Origin: Paracoccaceae bacterium | GTDB taxonomy: Bacteria; Pseudomonadota; Alphaproteobacteria; Rhodobacterales; Rhodobacteraceae | Direction of reading: 5' to 3' | Assembly: GCA_030758115.1 (NCBI GenBank) | Contig: JANREX010000065.1 | Location: forward strand, 26,680-90,679 | DNA: 64,000 bases | Shown here: piece by piece, positions 36,230 to 46,621 of the stretch | Position numbering within the stretch: position 1 is the stretch's first letter | Layout of the letters: every line of letters begins with the position of its first letter | Program-made: the position numbers and the translations under genes | The notes under the pieces: generated by a model | Seen by the model: the letters and a program-made list of their open reading frames with translations, nothing else | Databases searched by the model: none | Told to the model about the DNA's origin: nothing

Positions 36230-37126
36230 TCAAAGCGGCGCGCCAAGCCTGGCTGGTGCCGGCTTGGCGGCGGCGGGCGTGGCCTCTTGCCGTTTGGCGA
36301 CGCGCCGCAGATTGCTGGGCGATTGCCCCGTGTGATGCTGCACGAAGCGCGAGAAATAGGCGGCACTGCTGAAATTCAGGCTTTGCCCGATATCCTGCAA
36401 CGGCCGGTTCGTGGTTTCGATCTGGTCGCGCGCCGCATAGAGGCTGCGTTGGGTCAGGATCTCAGCGGCCGTCAATCCCGACGCCTCGCGGCAGGACCGG
36501 GTCAGATGGGTCGGGGTGACGCCCAGCTCATGCGCGTAATCGCCCATCAGTTTCGGGCCGGCATAGTCGCGCGCGACCATGGCGCAAAAGGCCTGCACCA
36601 GGCGCTGCGCCGCCGATATGCGTGGCATGTCATCCGCATGGTCCAGCATTTGCCGCCGCATCCAGACGGACAGCAGGATCGAATGGGCGCGCATCGCCTC
36701 GTCGAAATAGGGACGGTTGCCGGTTTGCTCTCGCTGCATGACGTCAAGGATGCCCGAGATTTCCGCCTGGGCCTGCACGTCGCGGATCCGCAGGTGCTGC
36801 GGTTCCTCGGGCAGACCCAGATCATGAGTGGTCGGCAGGTGCAGCGCCAGCCCGAACCCCTGCTTGCCGAGATCCAGCGCCAGAAGCGTATGGGCAGGCA
36901 CGAAAACCGCGTTATGGGTGCCGATGCCGCTGCGCAGGCCCTGCAGGATCATGCGGCCCTGGCCGCGCGTGATCCACAGCAGGATATCGTGGTCGTGGCT
37001 GTGCAACTGCTCCAGCCGCCAGGCCGTGCCGCGGGCCATCTGCGCGATGCTGCCGATGCGAATGCCGCCCGTGCCGCGCGCGGGGGGCACCGATCCTTGA
37101 TCCGTTTTCGTGCTGCTGGCCTGCAT
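36230..37126 (-). CDS. AraC-family transcriptional regulator
   Basis: This 298-residue protein has an N-terminal cupin-type sensor domain ([19 protein letters not shown] near 41-59) and a C-terminal pair of helix-turn-helix motifs ([17 protein letters not shown] near 201-217 and [25 protein letters not shown] near 246-270). It is on the same strand as, and upstream of, the ABC operon, so it most likely controls peptide uptake. The inducer is unknown. Confidence 0.88.
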   Translation of the reverse strand: MQASSTKTDQGSVPPARGTGGIRIGSIAQMARGTAWRLEQLHSHDHDILLWITRGQGRMILQGLRSGIGTHNAVFVPAHTLLALDLGKQGFGLALHLPTTHDLGLPEEPQHLRIRDVQAQAEISGILDVMQREQTGNRPYFDEAMRAHSILLSVWMRRQMLDHADDMPRISAAQRLVQAFCAMVARDYAGPKLMGDYAHELGVTPTHLTRSCREASGLTAAEILTQRSLYAARDQIETTNRPLQDIGQSLNFSSAAYFSRFVQHHTGQSPSNLRRVAKRQEATPAAAKPAPARLGAPL

Positions 37127-37230
37127 GGATCCCGCTCCGTCCGCGTCGGTCCGCGATTACTGCGCCAAGACTAGCAACAGCTATGTTCCCGTAAAGGGGA
37201 GTGGTTGAAAAAAGACAAGTTTCGCCGATT

Positions 37231-38118
37231 TCAGGCAGGAACTGGCCGATAGGCGGTCCAGGCGCGCATCCGGGCACGGAACCAGGTCCTTTGGCGCTTG
37301 GCGAATTGCCGCGTGGCGATGGTCGCAGCCTCGCGGGCGGCATCAAGGCTCATCTCGCCGCGCAGATGCGCGATCAGCTCGGGCGCGCCGATCGCCTTGG
37401 CCGAAAGGGCGTCCGGGTTCCAGCCCGCAAGATTGGCGCGCGCTTCGTCCAGCGCGCCCGCGGCCAGCATGGCATCGAAGCGTCGCGCGATTCGCGCGTT
37501 CAGCCACTCCTTGGGCGCGTCGAACAGGATCGGCGTCGTCTGCGCCAGCGGCAGCAGGGGGGGCGGTGTGCTGTCCTGCCAATCGGCCAGCGTGCGCCCG
37601 GTGCCGCGCCAGACCTCCCAGGCGCGTTGCACCCGCATGGGGTTGCGCTGGTCCAGACGCGCCAAGGTGACGGGGTCCAGATCGGCCAGCAGCGCCTCCA
37701 GCCCGCCTTCGCGCAGGCGCGCCGTGGCCTCAAGGCGCAGGCTGTCGGGCAGGGGCGGGATCTCGGCCAGCCCTTCGGTCAGGGCGGTAAAATAGAGCCC
37801 CGTGCCGCCCACGATGATCGGACGAGGCCCCGCGCGCAACAGCGGGGCCACATCACGCAGCCAGTGACCCACGGAATAGGGCGCATCGCCCGGCACGGTC
37901 CCATAGAGAAGATGCGGCACGCGGGCCTCTTCCCCGGCCGAGGGGCGCGCGGTCAGCACGCGCCAATTGGCATAGACCTGGATCGCATCGGCATTCACGA
38001 TCACGCCGCCCTGTGTTTCGGCGATCCTGAGGGCCAGGGCGGATTTGCCGCTGGCGGTGGGGCCTGCGATCAGCACGGGGCGGTCGGCGGGAATGGCTGT
38101 CAGATCGGGCGTGGTCAT
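37231..38118 (-). CDS. miaA: tRNA dimethylallyltransferase
   Basis: This 295-residue MiaA adds an isopentenyl group to A37 of UNN-decoding tRNAs. The P-loop GPTASGKS is at 19-26. [19 protein letters not shown] (about 40-58) replaces the DSMQVYRG-like core, and [13 protein letters not shown] near 100 is also conserved. The start [20 protein letters not shown] is normal. It is divergent from pyrH with a 114-bp gap. Confidence 0.93.
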   Translation of the reverse strand: MTTPDLTAIPADRPVLIAGPTASGKSALALRIAETQGGVIVNADAIQVYANWRVLTARPSAGEEARVPHLLYGTVPGDAPYSVGHWLRDVAPLLRAGPRPIIVGGTGLYFTALTEGLAEIPPLPDSLRLEATARLREGGLEALLADLDPVTLARLDQRNPMRVQRAWEVWRGTGRTLADWQDSTPPPLLPLAQTTPILFDAPKEWLNARIARRFDAMLAAGALDEARANLAGWNPDALSAKAIGAPELIAHLRGEMSLDAAREAATIATRQFAKRQRTWFRARMRAWTAYRPVPA

Positions 38119-38232
38119 GCCCTGCCTCTACCCCCAATCGGGCGAAATCGCAAAGGCGGTGCATCTCGGATTGAACCCGCCCGCGTTTTGCGACATTTTG
38201 CGCGCGACCTGCACATACCGAACGGAGCCCCC

Positions 38233-38982
38233 ATGTCAGACCAAGCCGACACCCAGTCCATGCCGCCGGTGCAGACCAGGTTCCGCCGCGTGATGCTGAA
38301 GATTTCGGGCGAGGCGTTGATGGGGGACCAGGGATTCGGCCTGCATCCGCCCACCGTCCAGCGCATCGCGCAGGAGGTGAAGTCGGTGCATGACCTGGGC
38401 GTCGAGATCTGCATGGTGATCGGTGGCGGCAACATCTTTCGCGGCCTGCAAGGCAGTGCCCAGGGGATGGAGCGCACGACCGCCGATTACATGGGGATGC
38501 TGGCGACCGTGATGAACGCGCTGGCGATGCAATCCTCGCTCGAGGCGCTGAACATCCATACGCGGGTCATCAGCGCGATCCCGATGGACCAGGTCTGCGA
38601 GCCCTATATCCGCCGCCGCGCCGTGCGCCATCTTGAGAAAAAGCGCGTCTGCATCTTCGCGGCGGGCACGGGCAACCCCTATTTCACCACCGATACGGCC
38701 GCGACGCTGCGGGCCAATGAAATGGCCTGCGAGGCGATCTTCAAGGGCACCAAGGTGGATGGCGTCTATGACAAGGACCCCAAGAAACATGCGGATGCGA
38801 AACGCTATGAGCGCGTCACCTATGACGAGGTGCTGGCGCAGCACCTGGGCGTGATGGACGCCAGCGCCATCGCTCTTGCGCGCGACAACAACCTGCCGAT
38901 CATCGTCTTCTCGCTGGACGAACCCGGCGGTTTCAAGGGGATCCTGGCAGGCCGGGGCACCTATACAACCGTACACGGTTGA
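38233..38982 (+). CDS. pyrH: UMP kinase
   Basis: This 249-residue hexameric UMP kinase of the amino acid kinase fold has [10 protein letters not shown] near 22, IGGGNIFRG near 65, [15 protein letters not shown] near 139 and [11 protein letters not shown] near 172. CGGAG lies before the ATG. It heads the pyrH-frr-uppS-cdsA-dxr-rseP run, the standard alphaproteobacterial order. frr follows after 57 bp. Confidence 0.97.
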   Translation: MSDQADTQSMPPVQTRFRRVMLKISGEALMGDQGFGLHPPTVQRIAQEVKSVHDLGVEICMVIGGGNIFRGLQGSAQGMERTTADYMGMLATVMNALAMQSSLEALNIHTRVISAIPMDQVCEPYIRRRAVRHLEKKRVCIFAAGTGNPYFTTDTAATLRANEMACEAIFKGTKVDGVYDKDPKKHADAKRYERVTYDEVLAQHLGVMDASAIALARDNNLPIIVFSLDEPGGFKGILAGRGTYTTVHG

Positions 38983-39039
38983 GGCTAGATAGACCAAACC
39001 CGGGTGAAAACCGGGGCGTTACAAGGGAAATGCACGATT

Positions 39040-39606
39040 ATGTCTGACGAAGAGTTCGAGATCGATACCGATGACCTTGAGCGGCGGATGGATGGCGCCA
39101 TGGCGGCGCTGAAGACCGAATTCGCCTCGCTGCGCACGGGCCGCGCCTCGGCCTCGATGCTGGAACCCGTGGTGGTCGAGGCTTATGGACAGCGGACCCC
39201 GATCAACCAGGTCGGCACGATCAACGTGCCCGAACCGCGGATGGTCACCATCAACGTCTGGGACAAGTCGATGGTGGGTGCTGTTGAAAAAGCCATTCGC
39301 AACAGCGGCTTGGGGATCAATCCTCAGCTGAACGGCACGATCATCATGCTGCCGATCCCCGAGCTGAACGAAGAACGCCGGCGCGAGCTGACACGGGTGG
39401 CGGCGCAATATGCCGAAAACGCCCGCGTGGCGGTGCGCAACGTGCGTCGCGACGGGATGGACCAGGTCAAGAAAGCCAAGGCCAAGGGCATGTCGGAGGA
39501 TGATCAGAAGTTCTGGGAAACCACCGTACAGGAACTGACCGACCGCTATACCAAACTGGTGGACGCAGCACTCGAAGGCAAACAGGCCGAGATCATGCAG
39601 GTCTGA
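39040..39606 (+). CDS. frr: Ribosome recycling factor
   Basis: This protein of 188 residues has normal RRF length. [14 protein letters not shown] near 32-45 and [22 protein letters not shown] near 118-139 are conserved elements of the long helices. With EF-G, RRF splits post-termination ribosomes. ATG 39040 (MSDEEFEID) with AAGGGA about 11 bases upstream is chosen over ATG 39004. Confidence 0.96.
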   Translation: MSDEEFEIDTDDLERRMDGAMAALKTEFASLRTGRASASMLEPVVVEAYGQRTPINQVGTINVPEPRMVTINVWDKSMVGAVEKAIRNSGLGINPQLNGTIIMLPIPELNEERRRELTRVAAQYAENARVAVRNVRRDGMDQVKKAKAKGMSEDDQKFWETTVQELTDRYTKLVDAALEGKQAEIMQV

Positions 39607-39640
39607 GGACCTGTCGATCCGCCTCATGAAAGGGCCATTC

Positions 39641-40426
39641 ATGGCGCGCCGGACTTCTGACAGCCTTTCCCCTGATGCGCCATCTTCCGGTGAAGCCGGC
39701 GTCGGGGTTCTCGATCCGGCTGGTCAGGGGCCGCGCCATGTCGCCATCATCATGGACGGCAATGGCCGTTGGGCCACGATGCGGGGGCGGCCGCGCCTGT
39801 TCGGGCATCATGCCGGGGCCCGCCGCGTGCGCGAAATCGTCGAGGCCTGTCCCGATCTGGGCGTCAAGTACTTGACGATATTCGCCTTTTCCACAGAGAA
39901 CTGGCGCCGGACCCAGGTCGAGGTGGCCGGTCTGATGAGTCTCTTCCGCCGCTATATCACTGGCGAGGCACGACAATTGCGTGACGAGGGCGTGCGCGTG
40001 CGCTTCATTGGCGACCGCGTGCGGCTGGATGACAAGCTGGTCGCGCTGATGGACGAGCTTGAACTGATGACCGCGGGCAATGACCGGGTGCATCTGACCA
40101 TCGCGCTGAATTATGGCGGCCGCGACGAGGTGGCACGCGCCACCAAGCGGCTGGCCCAGGATGTGGCCCTGGGGCGGCTCGATCCGGCTGATGTGGATGA
40201 AGAAACGCTGCCAAGGTACCTTGATACTTACGTTCTTCCCGATCCTGACCTGGTGATCCGCACCAGTGGCGAGGCGCGGATTTCGAACTTCCTTCTGTGG
40301 CAATCCGCCTATGCCGAATATGAATTCGTCGATACGCTCTGGCCTGATTTTTCCCGCGCCGAATTCGCCAAGCTGTTGCATGGCTATGGTGCGCGCGATC
40401 GACGTTTTGGCGGCGTGAAGGTATGA
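39641..40426 (+). CDS. uppS: Isoprenyl transferase (undecaprenyl diphosphate synthase)
   Basis: This 261-residue cis-prenyltransferase makes the C55 carrier for cell-wall precursors. The pyrophosphate-binding motif is VAIIMDGNGRWA with the catalytic aspartate. FAFSTENWRR and the C-terminal LVIRTSGEARISNFLLWQ are diagnostic. I start at ATG 39641 (MARRTSD), six bases after AAAGGG. ATG 39626 lacks a site. An N-terminal extension of about 30 residues precedes the core. Confidence 0.95.
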   Translation: MARRTSDSLSPDAPSSGEAGVGVLDPAGQGPRHVAIIMDGNGRWATMRGRPRLFGHHAGARRVREIVEACPDLGVKYLTIFAFSTENWRRTQVEVAGLMSLFRRYITGEARQLRDEGVRVRFIGDRVRLDDKLVALMDELELMTAGNDRVHLTIALNYGGRDEVARATKRLAQDVALGRLDPADVDEETLPRYLDTYVLPDPDLVIRTSGEARISNFLLWQSAYAEYEFVDTLWPDFSRAEFAKLLHGYGARDRRFGGVKV

Positions 40427-40433
40427 GCGCCCG

Positions 40434-41219
40434 ATGACTGCAGCCTCGAAATGGGAAGACCTCAAGACGCGCAGCGCCTCGTCGCTGCTGATGGTGGCTG
40501 TCGGCGCGGGCGAGATCTGGCTTGGCGGATCATGGTTCCTGTCACTGATCGTGATCGTCTGCGGGCTGATGATCTGGGAACTGGTGCGCATGGTCGCGCG
40601 CGAGGCTGCGGGGCTTGCCCTTGGGCTTGGTCTTCTGGCCGGGGCTTCGGTGCTGGGGGCGGTTTTGTTGACATTGCCCGTTCTGCTTGTCTTGCCCGTC
40701 CTGCTGGGCGGCGTGGCCGTGTCGCGGCACAGGGTGATGTACCTGCTTTACGCGCCGGTGGTGATGGCGGGTGCCTATGGCCTTGTGATGCTGCGGGACA
40801 CGCCCGATGGCCTGACCTGGCTGATCTGGCTGGTGCTTGTCGTCGTGGTTACCGATGTGGCGGGGTATTTTGCCGGGCGGATGATCGGGGGGCCGAAATT
40901 CTGGCCGGCGATCAGCCCCAAGAAGACCTGGTCCGGTACGGTCGCGGGCTGGATCGGCGCAGGTGCGCTGGGGCTGGCCTTCCAGCCGCTGACAGGGGCA
41001 GGGGCCACGCTTGTGCTGATCAGCATGATCGCATCCTTTGCCTCGCAGATGGGTGACATCGCGGAAAGCGCGGTCAAGCGGCGGACCGGGGTCAAGGACA
41101 GTTCGAGCCTGATCCCCGGGCATGGGGGTGTGCTGGACCGTTTCGACGGGCTGCTGGGGGCGTCGCTTCTGGTTCTGCTCTTCATGGTCATGGCCGGGCA
41201 TCTGCCGGATCAGCCATGA
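40434..41219 (+). CDS. cdsA: Phosphatidate cytidylyltransferase
   Basis: This 261-residue membrane enzyme makes CDP-diacylglycerol for phospholipid synthesis. It has several hydrophobic spans and the complete CDS signature near the C-terminus: SAVKRRTGVKDSSSLIPGHG, then GVLDRFDG. It lies 7 bp after uppS and overlaps dxr by 4 bp (ATGA). Confidence 0.94.
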   Translation: MTAASKWEDLKTRSASSLLMVAVGAGEIWLGGSWFLSLIVIVCGLMIWELVRMVAREAAGLALGLGLLAGASVLGAVLLTLPVLLVLPVLLGGVAVSRHRVMYLLYAPVVMAGAYGLVMLRDTPDGLTWLIWLVLVVVVTDVAGYFAGRMIGGPKFWPAISPKKTWSGTVAGWIGAGALGLAFQPLTGAGATLVLISMIASFASQMGDIAESAVKRRTGVKDSSSLIPGHGGVLDRFDGLLGASLLVLLFMVMAGHLPDQP

Positions 41220-42388
41220 AGCGGGTCACTGTCTTTGGATCAACCGGGTCGATCGGGCAGAACACGCTCGATCTGATCGCGCGCGCGCCGCAGGACTATG
41301 ACGTGGTCGCCCTGACAGGCGGGCGCAACATCACGCAGCTTGCCGCCGATGCGCGGCGTCTGGGGGCGCAGCTCGCGGTCACGGCGCATGACGATCTGCT
41401 GGAGGATCTGCGCGCGGCGCTGGCCGGTTCCGGGGTCGAGGCGGCGGCCGGGCAGGCGGCGCTGATCGAGGCGGCGGCGCGTCCGGCCGATTGGACCATG
41501 TCGGCAATCGTGGGGGCTGCCGGGCTTGCACCGGGGATGGAGGCGCTGAAACAGGGCGCGACCCTGGCGCTGGCGAACAAGGAATCGCTGGTGACGGCAG
41601 GCCCTTTGCTGATGGCGACGGCCGCGCGCCACGGGGCGCGCATCCTGCCCGTGGACAGCGAACATTCCGCGATATTCCAGGCCCTTGTCGGCGAGGATAT
41701 CGGCGCGGTGGAACGGATCATCATCACCGCCAGCGGCGGTGCGTTCCGCGACTGGCCGCTGGAGCGTCTGGCGGCCGCGACCCTGGCCGAAGCCTCGAGC
41801 CACCCGAATTGGGACATGGGGCAGCGGATCACGATCGATTCCGCCTCTATGTTCAACAAGGCCCTGGAAGTCATTGAAACACGTGAGTTCTTTGGCGTCG
41901 CGCCGGAGCAGATCGAAGTGATCCTGCACCCTGAATCCCTGGTGCATGCGCTGGTCGGGTTCCGCGATGGCGCCTTGATGGCCCATGTCGGCGCGTCAGA
42001 CATGCGCCATGCCATCGGCTATGCGCTGCATTGGCCCGAACGGCGCGATCTGCCGGTCGCGCGGCTGGATCTTGCCGCCATCGGGACGCTGAATTTCCGC
42101 GCCCCCGATCCCGCCCGCTATCCCGCCCTGCGCCTTGCGCGCGAGGTGATGCAGCGCGGCGGTCTGGCGGGGGCCGTGTTCAATGCCGCCAAGGAGCGGG
42201 CGCTGGACGCCTTCATCGCCGGACGCATCGGATTTCTGGACATGGCGGGCGTGGTCGAGGACGTTCTGACACGAATGTCATCCGAAAGCGGCCTCATTGA
42301 TGCCGAGATCACCCTTGATACCGTCGCCCATGTGGACCATCTCGCACGGACAAGGGCGGATGAGGCCATGCAGGCGAAAGCGGGCTGA
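41216..42388 (+). CDS. dxr: 1-deoxy-D-xylulose-5-phosphate reductoisomerase
   Basis: This 390-residue enzyme of the MEP isoprenoid pathway has the NADPH motif VFGSTGSIGQNTL near residue 5, LANKESLVTAG near 120, PVDSEHSAIFQ near 145 with metal-binding acidic residues, and HPNWDMGQRITIDSASMFNK near 198. It supplies the precursors used by uppS two genes upstream. Its start overlaps the cdsA stop. Confidence 0.97.
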   Translation: MKRVTVFGSTGSIGQNTLDLIARAPQDYDVVALTGGRNITQLAADARRLGAQLAVTAHDDLLEDLRAALAGSGVEAAAGQAALIEAAARPADWTMSAIVGAAGLAPGMEALKQGATLALANKESLVTAGPLLMATAARHGARILPVDSEHSAIFQALVGEDIGAVERIIITASGGAFRDWPLERLAAATLAEASSHPNWDMGQRITIDSASMFNKALEVIETREFFGVAPEQIEVILHPESLVHALVGFRDGALMAHVGASDMRHAIGYALHWPERRDLPVARLDLAAIGTLNFRAPDPARYPALRLAREVMQRGGLAGAVFNAAKERALDAFIAGRIGFLDMAGVVEDVLTRMSSESGLIDAEITLDTVAHVDHLARTRADEAMQAKAG

Positions 42389-42424
42389 CAGCACAGCCAA
42401 CAGATCAGAAAGCAGGACCGACAC

Positions 42425-43768
42425 TTGGATATCGTATCTTTTCTTCCCCAGTTCGGCGGTCTCGCCATGACCCTGGCGGCCTTTGTCGTGGCGCTGTCGG
42501 TGATCGTCGCCGTGCATGAATACGGCCATTACATCGTCGGGCGCTGGTCGGGCATCCATGCGGATGTGTTTTCGCTCGGGTTCGGGCCGGTGCTTTTTGC
42601 GCGGGTCGACAAACGGGGGACGAAATGGCAGGTCGCGCTGCTGCCGCTTGGCGGATACGTCAAGTTTCGCGGCGATGCTGATGCGGCCTCGGCCGGAACG
42701 GATGAGCAGGCGATCCGCACCATGAGCGAGGCCGAGAAACGCAGCACCATGAATGGCGCGCCGCTCTGGGCGCGGACCGCCACGGTCGCTGCGGGGCCGA
42801 TCTTCAACTTCGTGCTGGCCATCATTGTCTTCACCGCCATCGGCATGACGCGCGGCGTCGCGGTGGATCCGCTGACCGTGGGCGAATTGCGCCCCGTCGC
42901 CGTCGCCCACCAGGTGCAGCCGGGCGACGTGATCCTGGCGATTGACGGGCGCACGCTGCCCCAGGCGGGCGAGGCGGGCTTTGCCGAGCTGACGGCGGCG
43001 CTGCCGGCGGTGCCGCTGATGGATTACACCGTGCTGCGCGACGGGCGCGAGGTGACGGTGCAAGGCCCGCATCCGATGCCCCCGGTCATCACGCAGCTTG
43101 CCCCGCAATCGGCGGCCATGGCGACCGATCTGGAACCGGATGACGTGATTCTGGCCGTTGATGGCGATCCGATCTTCGCCTTTCGGCAGTTGCGCGAAAA
43201 GGTCGAGGGGACCGAAGGCGCGCCCTTGCTGCTGGATGTGCGCCGTGGCGACCAGACCCTGCAGGTCAGCCTGACCCCGCGCCGCGTGGACGAGCCGCAG
43301 GATGGCGGCGGGTTCGAGACGAACTGGCGGATCGGCATCATCGGCGGGCTGTTCTTCGATCCGATGACAGAAACCCCCGGTTTCATGGATGCCTTCACCA
43401 ATGGTGTGGCCAGCATGTGGGAGATCATCCGGGGGTCGCTGTCGGGTCTTTATCACATGGTGACGGGGGCAATCAGCACCTGCAACATGTCCGGTCCGAT
43501 CGGAATTGCCGAGGTTTCCGGCGCGATGGCCAGCCAGGGGACAGAAAGTTTCATCTATTTCATCGCGGTCCTGTCGACGGCGGTGGGCCTGCTGAACCTC
43601 TTTCCGATCCCGGTTCTGGATGGCGGGCACCTGGTGTTCTACGCCTACGAGGCCGTGGCCGGCAAACCGCCCAGCGACAAGGTGTTGCGGGTGCTCATGG
43701 CTGCGGGCCTGACCATCATCCTGTCGCTGATGGTCTTCGCATTGAGCAACGATATTTTCTGCCCCTGA
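42425..43768 (+). CDS. rseP: RIP metalloprotease RseP
   Basis: This protein of about 447 residues is an intramembrane site-2 protease. HEYGH (near 30-34) and LNLFPIPVLDGG (near 395) are the metal motifs. Two PDZ-like regions lie between (about 140-330). It cleaves anti-sigma factors and signal-peptide remnants. TTG 42425 with GCAGGA seven bases upstream gives the usual N-terminus. ATG 42467 is an alternative that would lose part of the first helix. It is the last long gene before the 41-residue microprotein. Confidence 0.93.
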   Translation: MDIVSFLPQFGGLAMTLAAFVVALSVIVAVHEYGHYIVGRWSGIHADVFSLGFGPVLFARVDKRGTKWQVALLPLGGYVKFRGDADAASAGTDEQAIRTMSEAEKRSTMNGAPLWARTATVAAGPIFNFVLAIIVFTAIGMTRGVAVDPLTVGELRPVAVAHQVQPGDVILAIDGRTLPQAGEAGFAELTAALPAVPLMDYTVLRDGREVTVQGPHPMPPVITQLAPQSAAMATDLEPDDVILAVDGDPIFAFRQLREKVEGTEGAPLLLDVRRGDQTLQVSLTPRRVDEPQDGGGFETNWRIGIIGGLFFDPMTETPGFMDAFTNGVASMWEIIRGSLSGLYHMVTGAISTCNMSGPIGIAEVSGAMASQGTESFIYFIAVLSTAVGLLNLFPIPVLDGGHLVFYAYEAVAGKPPSDKVLRVLMAAGLTIILSLMVFALSNDIFCP

Positions 43769-43877
43769 TTCTGCTGGATCAGGGGGGATTCCTTCCTCCG
43801 ATAATTTTCGGCGTCAAAATCTGGCCATAATCGTGGGCTAGTGAGGTGCGTGAAACGAGTTTGGAAAGTGTGATCCC

Positions 43878-44003
43878 ATGGAAATGATCCAGAAAAGCGG
43901 ACGTGGTCTTGGTCTTATCCTGTCCTTGAACTGGGACCGTATCCTCTATCTGGGTACGATCATTCTGGCCTTGAATGTCGGCGCCCTTCTGAACCTGCTG
44001 TAA
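43878..44003 (+). CDS. 41-residue membrane microprotein between rseP and bamA
   Basis: A short frame begins MEMIQKSGRGLGLILSL, continues NWDRILYLGTIILALNVG and ends ALLNLL before TAA. GGAAAG lies nine bases before the ATG. The charged, glycine-rich N-terminus and one hydrophobic span of about 20 residues predict a single-pass inner-membrane peptide. It sits 109 bp after rseP and before a terminator, so it is the last gene of the rseP transcript. I recognise no family. A link to envelope stress or outer-membrane assembly is inferred only from location. Confidence 0.65.
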   Translation: MEMIQKSGRGLGLILSLNWDRILYLGTIILALNVGALLNLL

Positions 44004-44037
44004 ACAGCCACCTTGTGATGCATTGTGGGGTGACCAC

Positions 44038-44073
44038 AAAGCCACGCGGGCCGCAGGCTGCGCGCGGCTTTCT
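44038..44073 (+). terminator. Terminator after the rseP/microprotein unit
   Basis: AAAGCC-A-CGCG and CGCG-C-GGCTTT form a stem with one internal mismatch and a 12-base loop, followed by CTTGTG. It lies 34 bp after the microprotein stop. The T run is short. Confidence 0.6.
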
Positions 44074-44170
44074 TGTGTGATGGGGCATTGAATTTGCCGC
44101 CCCGCTGCGGAAATGTCCCGGGCAAGGGCGCAAGCGGTCGATTTGCGCGCGCTTTGGGGCGTCTGGGCTT

Positions 44171-44199
44171 TTGACAACCGCCTGCAATGCCGATACTCA
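44171..44199 (+). promoter_or_regulatory. Candidate bamA promoter
   Basis: TTGACA at 44171-44176 and TACTCA at 44194-44199 are 17 bp apart. The -35 is perfect and the -10 is partial. Transcription would begin about 28 bp before the bamA ATG, giving bamA its own promoter after the preceding terminator. Confidence 0.55.
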
Positions 44200-44233
44200 C
44201 TTGGTCAACATAAATGCATGACTGGGTTGACCG

Positions 44234-46621
44234 ATGACCAATGAGATGGGTGGGCGGCGTCGCGTTCGCAGCATGAACGGTGTTTCTTTCCGCAAGGGGC
44301 AGACTGCCGGGCGAGGGCGCGTTTCGGGATGGATTGCGCCGCTTCTGGTGGCAGGTCTGTCTTTGGGAACGCTTCCCGCAGCGCCAGCATGGGCGCAGTC
44401 CTTCAGCTTCAGTTCCGTCCAGATCGACGGGAATCAGAGGATCGAGACGGCAACGATTCTCAACTATGCGGGTATTGCGCGCGGTCAGACCGTGTCGGCG
44501 GCAGAGCTGAACGACGCCTATCAGCGCATTCTCGCGTCGGGTCTTTTCGAAGAGGTGATGCTGGAGCCGCGCGGCAATACGCTGGTGATCAGCGTGACCG
44601 AGTTTCCCACGATCAACCAGATCAGCTTTGAGGGGAATCGCCGCCTGAAGACCGAGGTGCTGGAAACGGTGGTCCAGTCGCAGTCGCGGCGCGTCTTCAA
44701 CCCGTCGACCGCGGAACGCGATGCCGCGGCCATTGCCGATGCCTATGCGCAGGCGGGCCGGCTGGCCGCTTCGGTCAATCCCCGGATCATCCGCCGCTCG
44801 GACAATCGCGTGGACCTGGTGTTCGAGATTTTCGAGGGCGGTCTGGTCGAGATCGAGCGGATCGGTTTCGTGGGCAACCGCGTCTTCTCGGACTCGCGCC
44901 TGCGTCGCGTTCTGGAGACAAAGCAGGCGGGTCTGCTGCGGGCGCTGATCCAGCGGGATACGTTCGTGGCGGACCGCATCGAATTCGACAAGCAGGTGCT
45001 TCAGGATTTCTACTTCTCGCGCGGTTACGTGGATTTCCGCACGACGGCGGTGAATAGTCAACTTGCCCGTGAGCGGGACGGTTTCTTCGTGACCTTCAAT
45101 GTCGAGGAAGGTCAGCAATTCCGCTTTGGCGAGATCACGGCAACGACGGACCTGCCCGATGTGAACCCCGATGAATTCCGCGCGGCGCTGAATGTTCGGG
45201 CGGGCGGTGTCTATTCGCCCATGATCGTCGAGGACAATATCGCCCGGCTGGAGCGTCTTGCGATCCAGAAGGGGCTGAATTTCGTGCGTGTCGAACCCCG
45301 GATCGTGCGCAACGAGCGTGATCTGACCCTGGACGTGGAATTCGCGATGGTGCGCGGACCGCGCATCTTCGTGGAACGCATCGACATCGAAGGCAATGCC
45401 ACGACCCTGGACCAGGTTGTCCGGCGTCAGTTCCGCGTGGTCGAGGGCGATCCTTTCAACCCGCGTGAAATCCGCGAAAGCGCCGAGCGCATTCGCGCGT
45501 TGGGATTCTTCAGCGATGCCCGCGTGAATGCACGCGAAGGCTCGGCGCCCGACCAGGTGATCGTGGATGTGGAAGTCGAAGAACAGCCCACCGGCAGCCT
45601 GTCCTTTGGTGGTGCCTATGGCACCAACGGCGGCTTTGCGCTGATCGCCAGCTTCAGCGAGACCAACTTCCTCGGTCGCGGGCAGCGTCTGCAGCTTGAT
45701 TTCTCGGGTGCCGAGGAAAACCAGACCTACGAGATCCGCTTTACCGAACCGGCCCTTCTGGGACGCGACCTGGCGCTGGATTTCGAGCTTGGCTATCGCG
45801 AGACCAACAACTCTTTCGCGAATTACGACACGGCCGTCGCGCGTTTCAGCCCCGGCCTGACCTTCCCGGTCAGTGCGGGCGGCCGGTTGCGCGCCTTCTA
45901 CAAGGTGGAAAGCGTCGAGATCAGCAATTACGAGTTCACAGGTACGCTGATCGCGGATGAAGCGGCGCAAGGGCAACTGTGGAGCAGTGCGCTTGGCTAT
46001 AGCTACAGCTATGACAACCGCCGTAGCGGTCTGAACCCCGATGCGGGCATCCTGCTGCAGTTCGGGCAGGAGTTTGCCGGGCTGGGCGGTGACAGCACCT
46101 TTGTCAAGACGACCGCGCGCGCGCAGGCGCAGACCTCGATCCTGAATGAAGAGGTGACGCTGCGGGCCACGCTGGAAGGCGGCATGCTGAATTTCACCTC
46201 GGGGTCCAGCCGGGTGACCGATCGTTTCCTGATCGGCGGTTCGATCATGCGCGGCTTCACGCCCGACGGGATCGGTCCGCGCGAGGTGCGCACCGCCGCC
46301 GGTGGCGCGGTCGAGGTGAATGACGCGCTTGGTGGCAACGTCTATGCCGTGGCCAAGCTCGAGGCCGAATTCCCGCTGGGCCTGCCCGAGGAATACGGGA
46401 TCCGTGGCGGTGTGTTCTATGATGTCGGCTCGGTCTGGGATCTGGATGTGACCAATGCGAACACGATCTATGATGATTTCTCGCTCCGGCATGTGGTGGG
46501 TGTCTCCATCTTCTGGGATTCGGTGATCGGACCGTTGCGCTTCAACTTCTCGAAAGCGCTTGAGAAAGAAGACTTCGACGATGAGCAAACCTTCAACCTG
46601 ACCGTCTCGACGCGGTTCTGA
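44234..46621 (+). CDS. bamA: Outer membrane protein assembly factor BamA
   Basis: This protein of 795 residues has a signal peptide ending PAWAQ, five POTRA repeats (about 55-420) and a C-terminal 16-strand barrel ending in TRF with a terminal phenylalanine. The conserved loop-6 motif is MRGFTPDGIGPRE. BamA inserts outer-membrane proteins. The N-terminus before the hydrophobic part is long, so ATG 44246 or 44273 may be the true start, and none has a strong ribosome site. Its stop overlaps the next gene by one base. Confidence 0.96.
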   Translation: MTNEMGGRRRVRSMNGVSFRKGQTAGRGRVSGWIAPLLVAGLSLGTLPAAPAWAQSFSFSSVQIDGNQRIETATILNYAGIARGQTVSAAELNDAYQRILASGLFEEVMLEPRGNTLVISVTEFPTINQISFEGNRRLKTEVLETVVQSQSRRVFNPSTAERDAAAIADAYAQAGRLAASVNPRIIRRSDNRVDLVFEIFEGGLVEIERIGFVGNRVFSDSRLRRVLETKQAGLLRALIQRDTFVADRIEFDKQVLQDFYFSRGYVDFRTTAVNSQLARERDGFFVTFNVEEGQQFRFGEITATTDLPDVNPDEFRAALNVRAGGVYSPMIVEDNIARLERLAIQKGLNFVRVEPRIVRNERDLTLDVEFAMVRGPRIFVERIDIEGNATTLDQVVRRQFRVVEGDPFNPREIRESAERIRALGFFSDARVNAREGSAPDQVIVDVEVEEQPTGSLSFGGAYGTNGGFALIASFSETNFLGRGQRLQLDFSGAEENQTYEIRFTEPALLGRDLALDFELGYRETNNSFANYDTAVARFSPGLTFPVSAGGRLRAFYKVESVEISNYEFTGTLIADEAAQGQLWSSALGYSYSYDNRRSGLNPDAGILLQFGQEFAGLGGDSTFVKTTARAQAQTSILNEEVTLRATLEGGMLNFTSGSSRVTDRFLIGGSIMRGFTPDGIGPREVRTAAGGAVEVNDALGGNVYAVAKLEAEFPLGLPEEYGIRGGVFYDVGSVWDLDVTNANTIYDDFSLRHVVGVSIFWDSVIGPLRFNFSKALEKEDFDDEQTFNLTVSTRF

